Below are positions 20,720 through 26,299 of a stretch of DNA of 26,299 nt, piece after piece (the first letter of the stretch is position 1; each line of letters starts with the position of its first letter). Below the pieces are notes generated by a model. It saw only the letters and a list, made by a program, of their open reading frames with translations, was not told the origin of the DNA and did not search any database. This DNA is from Pelargonium cotyledonis (taxonomy: Eukaryota > Streptophyta > Magnoliopsida > Geraniales > Geraniaceae): NCBI GenBank assembly GCA_036897625.1, contig JAYMTA010000595.1:1-26299 (forward strand). Reading direction: 5' to 3'. A program made the position numbers and the translations under genes.

Positions 20720-23700
20720 CCTATTGGATTCAAAACCCATACATAAACCTTGGATTCGATCCATTTGTGAATTTATGTTGTTTGTTCATTTTTGAATCTT
20801 CGCATTGTGGAAGACTTGGAGACTTTATTTTGGTTCTGGTGTATCCAAACCTTTTTCCTTGTTTGGACACCGCGTGACTAAGAGTGTAGGTTTAGGAATA
20901 AACCGAAAATGTCGTCGTGATAATCTGTTTGAATCAAGGGAATGTTTCTCGCATTTCACTAAAGGTTCGAACACGTGTATTTTGTTGTTTGACGAGCTTT
21001 TAAGCCGGTTTGGTTAGTAAACAAATGGAACGAAGTTGGATGAAATGATGTTTCCATTTCATTTTATGCAAGTAGGGTCTTTTTCGTTTCAATATTTTAG
21101 GTTGATGATTTTGATTGACGTGACGTAATTGTGGGATTTGCCATAGCTCCTCGATTCTTGAGAATGTTGGCAATCCGTGTGTTATGTTATGTGTCGTGTT
21201 GAAGGTTGACATTGGATCAACGCTAAGTGTCTAGAGGTGCGTTGAAACACTAAATATGCGTTTATGAACATGTAACACGAGCATGACACGACTTTAATAG
21301 GTTTGTCACGGCACGACTCAATATCACAAATTAAACCTATGTAACATAACTATGGTACCCAAAGTACAAAATTTTAGTTGGTACACTCATAATGGATACA
21401 CAGTTTAGAGATTATAGGTATGGTCATAACCAATGAAACAAAATCACACTACACAAATTTGAATAAGTTTCATCAAGTTCACGGTGATTTACTCAATCCG
21501 TTTAATTAAGCGAATTATGTATCTTGTTCAAGCAATTTTTCAAAAAATGTCCTTAAAAAAAGGACCGTCATAGATAAAATGAATTAAATATATTGGGTTG
21601 TACGAGTCGGATCAACATGTATCTCTTAACTATTTTTATTTACCGGTTTATTTTACTTTTAGATAAATATAGTAGACAGTTTAGATTTGAACTCACGTAT
21701 ATTTTTTTTTGAAACGGAAATCACGTATATTTGAAATATAATTACTTTAAACTGTTTGGATTACAAATTTCCTTATTTTAGTTAAAAACTAAAATTTAAC
21801 CCAATCTGATTCGAAAAAGTTCAGCAGTCTAATTGAAGTGAATCAATAATAATATGCCATCTTTCCTATTACACAATTTAAAACAATAACTGAATTTATT
21901 TTTTTATTTTTTTTAACTCAAGAAGTTTATGTTAAATCAAACAATGATTAATACATCTTTCGAAGAAAAAAAATAAACAATGATCAATACAAACTCTAGC
22001 TAAAGAGACGGACATGAAACCCTGACCCCATCACCAATCCAAAACATACTAACATATGATTTAGCTAATAAGTAAATAGTCCTCGTGACCTCAAATCTAA
22101 AACAACCCAACTGAACATAAATAAAATTAGTTGAATGAGACATGATGTCATAATGAACCAAACCAAAGGCAATGGAAAATCCCTCTCCTCCGATTTGAAT
22201 AACACAAACAACTGACAACGATTGCACTTGAAGTTTAAGCCGACCACATGGAGTGTTATGCCAACCGCCTCTTGTCACCATCGTGTATGTCATCTGATCT
22301 GACAGCAAACTCGAAGTCTAATTCAATGACTCTGACCAGATCACCACCTTCCAAGTCACCTTCTCCTTTTAAGCAATCGTCTATTGCTGCCCAAAACGCC
22401 AACAAAAAAATATCGCGAATTTACGCTGCAAATCTGCAAAATCTAACAAAACCCTAACTCTCTATGAAGAGCAGTTGTGGCCAAACAAAAATTCTATTCG
22501 ACTCACAATTTTTAATTTTTTTTTTAATTTGAACATATGTTATATTGTTTAGGAAAATAAAATAATATGTATTTTTTATTCTATGTCACGTGGATAAGCT
22601 ATTTATATAAGGCACTTCCAGATACATGATGTATGTGATGGATTCCTAATTAGGTCATGGCCTAAAAAAATTAGGTCATATCATGGAATGGTCCAATAAT
22701 CATAATAATAATTTGATAGTTGCAATTGTCATCAATATACCTTTATTTGTTATTTTAACTTTCTTTTATGGTTCATAAAATAAAATAATTGAAATAAATA
22801 CTTTCTTTTATAGTACTAGATTCTTTTGGATTTTAATTAGTTAATCAACATGATCACCGAATTTGTTACCAAACTTTCTAAGGCCTTTTCCATTTTTATT
22901 TTATTTTTTGGTGCATTGGCGGTGGCGTGTTCGAATATACACGAATATTGCGAAATTAAGTAATATCAACAGATAATTATGAAGACATGAATCATTACAA
23001 AATAGACTGTAAACATGAAATTTGGCACGTAAACACATGGCATACACTCGCACTCTAAAAAAAAGGGCTTCATGACCATGTGTGTGCCTATTTGCTTCCA
23101 CGCATGCGGATGCATTTTGGAGGGTGAATCTTCACTAAACAAATGGTAAATAATAAATATTTCATATGGTCACACGTTACGCTCTCAGCACTCAGACGCA
23201 CAAAAAATGGTCCACGACTTTGCGTCTGCCTATTTGCTTCCACACCCGAGAGTACAACCTGGGAGCCCAAGTCCTTGGCAGAACACATCGTAACAATTAA
23301 TAAAATTGCAACATTTTCATTGTAAATGCTTCATTTGTGAAAGATCCAAATCAGTTTTTCATACACAATCTCTACAATTTATATATTTGTTACACCCGAT
23401 TCATTTTCATATATCTTAGCCTCATGTGCCATTTAATAATTATTTTAAATATAAGAAACATACAATTAACCATCTTGTGACATCTTGCGTATTAATATTA
23501 ATTTTAATCAAATACGTGACTTTTAGTGCATATAATTAATCTTACTGTTTACAACGTCGACATTTTAAACAATAAAATTAATGCGTATTAATAGTAAACC
23601 CTAATTTAGTTTCAAATATCATGAACTATTGTTTAGTGATCTAAATCCGTCAACTAAATGAAGTTCATAAATACAAAAGTTCATAAAAACAAACTTAATT

Positions 23701-24600
23701 TTTTCTCTTTTAGAACAAAAATAAGAAAGGGTTTCCACTAGAAAACATACCCTTTCAAATTCCAACAATAAATCTTATATGTCATTGAATATTTGTTTAA
23801 TAATGTCCCTTTGTAGTGTCTATAAGACAAATTAATATTGTGCTTTTTCCTAGAATATTGTGGAAAAAAAATTGCTTTATTTGCTTTAAAACTAATAAAA
23901 ATGCCTCTTAGGTGGAAGATAAGGCCATAGTTTATAAATTGGCAATGCACTATTTGTGGCCTAGTTTTTGCAACTCCACTTGCTCTTGTTTGGCCTCATT
24001 TGAAGACTAGCTTTGTAGTAGTAGCAACCACACAAATTTGTTTCTAAATAATAATATAATAAACCACATTAACTTAATATTTATCTATATTACACCACAA
24101 TCTAGATATCCTCATAGTAAAATAATTATATTTTATTTTATCTAATTAAATTAATATTTTGTTTGTAAACGTATCAAGCATAATATATACATGAGTCGAT
24201 ACACTTTGAAAATGAGGTCGGCATATTAAACTTACATTCGCAAACATAGAAAATTCGTAAGGTTTTGACGGGTGCGTGAGCCACAACTATAGCTTCACAT
24301 TTTGAGGCCGTTTAAGGCCCATTTTAGCAATTTATCTTTTTTTTTTTGAGGAAAATAATACGAATATAATTAGTGCGTATAGTTCTTTTTATTTTTTGGA
24401 AAAGGCTTCTCTGCGCTAAATGGTTTATCAATCAGATTTTGGATTGATCTGTGGTGCACTGATGTTCCTTTGAAATTAAGTGCTTTTTCCTCATCTTTTT
24501 GTTCTTTGCAACAACCCAGTACGTAGCCTCGGTGGCATCAGTTCTGGGTCGATTGATCTCGAGCCCGATCCGGAAATTAAGTTCAGCACAAAGCAAGCTT
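20720..24600. other. Gene-free AT-rich region
   Basis: I recognise no gene. Short frames here (for example at 20805-21017 and on the minus strand at 22000-22308) have no family signature. Bases 23040-23245 contain a local duplication: a TATTTGCTTCCAC phrase preceded by GTGTGCC or GTCTGCC occurs at about 23090 and again at about 23230. Otherwise the stretch is A/T runs typical of plant intergenic DNA, possibly old, decayed transposons. Confidence 0.5.
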
Positions 24601-24619
24601 ATGAGAAACTATATATATA

Positions 24620-25055
24620 CATATATGCAGACTCCTAAAATCAGATTTGCTTATTGTTTTCAAGCTATTTGGAAATCTTCCATTCCGCCGAAAATTCAAT
24701 GCTTCTCATGGTTGGCGGTCTGAAATTGCATTCCGTGTTCTTCATTTCTCTCTTTTCGGGGCGTATTGCCGTAGGGGGCCTCCGTGATCTGTTCTTTCTG
24801 TGATTCCGGCGAAGAGACTTGCTCACACCTGCTGTTGGAGTGCAGCTAGTCCCGTGATTTCGGTTCTTCTCCGTATCCAAAGTTTCAGCTACTCGTTAAT
24901 TAGAAGTTTCGATAGCTTTTTTACTTTATCTTTTTCGCTCTCTTTGTGGATCTCAAATCCGTCAAGTTGTTTACACTGATTTGAGGTTGCACTTTTTGTT
25001 TTTTTTTCCTCATTGGAGTTAAATAAAAGATACTGTTTGCCAATAAAAAAAACGA
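24620..25055 (+). mobile_element. Decayed LINE fragment: zinc-finger end of reverse transcriptase
   Basis: In one frame the translation reads IWKSSIPPKIQCFSWLA (from 24667), then CSFCDSGEETCSHLLLEC (from 24790). This is the zf-RVT pattern (W-P-K-x-FxWL, then CxxC and HxxxxC) found after reverse transcriptase in plant LINEs. Three in-frame stops (about 24720, 24771 and 24848) interrupt it, so it is dead. A downstream T-rich tail with AATAAAAAAAAC near 25041-25055 may be the element's 3' end. No catalytic reverse transcriptase or endonuclease part is seen. Confidence 0.65.
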
Positions 25056-25700
25056 AACATCAATGAAAAGTTACAACCAAAACAAAGGTTATTGAGTGCG
25101 AGTAGTTTTTTGTATTAGGGTTTTGGTTAATTATTATAAATATTTATTGACCCTTTTTCTAGAGTAAGACTTTAAAATTTTAGAACATAATCAACAAGTC
25201 CTGCAAAATGATAAATAAAATTCCAGTCATTTTTTGTTTTATTTTTTTGAAATCAAATTCTAGTTATTTAAGTTTTTTTACTAAGGACCAGTAATTTAAT
25301 TTAAAAATATTTTTATCATATATGTCTTAATTTTTTACGTTTAAAAGTAAAAGAAAAAGAAAATTATATATTCAGGCTAATAAAATGTTTTTTATGTTAA
25401 ATATATAAATCATACTGTTTATTTCAAAAATATATATATTGTTCATTAGTCATGACACACTTTAATCAATTTTATATTTAATTGAGGTGATAGATAACAT
25501 GACAACATAGTATATGTCATCACTTTTCACTTCGATAAAAATAATGATTCAATATTTTTAATGTCACACAAATTATTTTCTAGAATTATAGTATAACATG
25601 TTTGTCCAATTGTATATGGTCACTTTTTATCTAAAGCTTTTATTATTATTCTTTTTTTTTTTTTGACTTTTTTTCTAAAGTTAAAACTTACTACAAAAAA

Positions 25701-26001
25701 AATAATTGTGATTGAAGGTGATGCGCAAAAAGTTATTTCGGATCTCGTGTCAGGATCTGAAATGAATGGCAATTATGGTCTTTTATTTTCTGATTGTATT
25801 TGCATATGTAGTTCTTTTGAGAACGTCGGGTTTTTCTTTGTTAAGCGATCCGCGAACGGGGTAGCTCATTGTCTAGCACAAGCTGCCCGTTCTTCATCTG
25901 GTCGTATATTTAGTTTCTTGTCAAATTGTCCGGACGATGTAAGGCCGTTGTTATTAGCTGATTTGTTTTAATGAAAGTTGGTTTCCTTCGGAAAAAAAAA
26001 C
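25701..26001 (+). mobile_element. LINE-type RNase H-like tail fragment
   Basis: An open frame of about 90 codons reads VIEGDAQKVISDLVSG, then FFFVKRSANGVAHCLAQAA and ends with PLLLADLF and TAA at 25971. This is the C-terminal half of the RVT_3 / RNase H-like domain found at the end of many plant LINE ORF2 proteins and in related host-gene families; the R-x-A-N-x-x-A-H phrase is the key landmark. The N-terminal part of the domain is missing. A short A-rich stretch at 25992-26001 follows, as in LINE 3' ends. Whether it belongs to the same insertion as the zinc-finger piece 0.9 kb upstream is not clear. Confidence 0.6.
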
Positions 26002-26299
26002 TAAAAAGAGAAGATCTTGTAAGTAACATGCTCTAGTCATGAAAATAGATTAAATTAACAATACTATATTAATCAAAGTAATTTTTGGAGAAATACCTTC
26101 AAATTTTACCAACAAAACTAAAATTAAAATTAAAAAAATTATGGCATGCCATATTAGACTAATCCATGGAGGCTGTGAAAGTTGAAATCATTGTTTTAGT
26201 ATAGTATGTGAATTGGGTTTTTTTTATTTGTATAGAACATTAGCTTAATTTGGTGGCTGAAATTTGAATAAAAAGTTAAAATGGTGGCTGGACTTTTCA
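26002..26299. other. AT-rich end of window
   Basis: Nothing recognisable is seen in the last 298 bases. Confidence 0.5.

Noticed and set aside
22000-22457. Frames on both strands suggesting a gene near 22.2 kb
   Set aside because: I looked for LINE ORF1 or host domains in all frames and saw no convincing motif. It may be an old repeat but cannot be supported.

Overview
The window looks like nuclear DNA of a eudicot plant. It has GT-AG introns, AT-rich spacers, S-domain receptor kinase genes in tandem, a plant-type vacuolar ATPase gene, and several plant transposon relics. I cannot name the species from sequence alone. No bacterial or organelle features are seen, and I recognised no tRNA, rRNA or small RNA gene.

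Bases 1-16.4 kb, minus strand, hold a tandem cluster of three related G-type lectin S-receptor-like kinase genes of the Arabidopsis At4g03230 type. Gene A (788-5178) is whole: eight exons join in frame into about 1041 residues, with B-lectin, S-locus glycoprotein, PAN, a WAK-like cysteine-rich insert, one membrane helix and an RD kinase with all key motifs. Gene B (10302-14386) keeps all eight exons but is a pseudogene, with two premature stops, two one-base losses in homopolymer runs, and GFG in place of the kinase DFG. Gene C (15455-16408) keeps only the last three exons and has a premature stop. Its upstream end stops at the edge of a roughly 700-bp element with terminal inverted repeats.

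Between A and B lies an LTR retrotransposon fossil (6694-10006) with long terminal repeats and a 5-bp target duplication. I see no gag, protease, reverse transcriptase or integrase. Instead it carries an intronless piece of a host aspartyl aminopeptidase (M18, DAP-like) gene inside a long open frame whose other parts I do not recognise. This is the most unusual object in the window.

Bases 17.4-20.7 kb, plus strand, hold an intact three-exon gene for the 16-kDa proteolipid subunit c of the V-type proton ATPase (164 residues). Its first intron is built from repeated 205-290 bp units. One unit carries a near-copy of the true 3' splice site, which would lead to an immediate stop. Its second intron carries a MITE-like element.

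Bases 20.7-26.3 kb are AT-rich and almost gene-free, with decayed LINE pieces (a zinc-finger part near 24.7 kb and an RNase H-like tail near 25.8 kb). The receptor kinases would act at the plasma membrane in signal perception and the V-ATPase subunit at endomembranes. Nothing in the sequence links the two functionally; their adjacency looks accidental.
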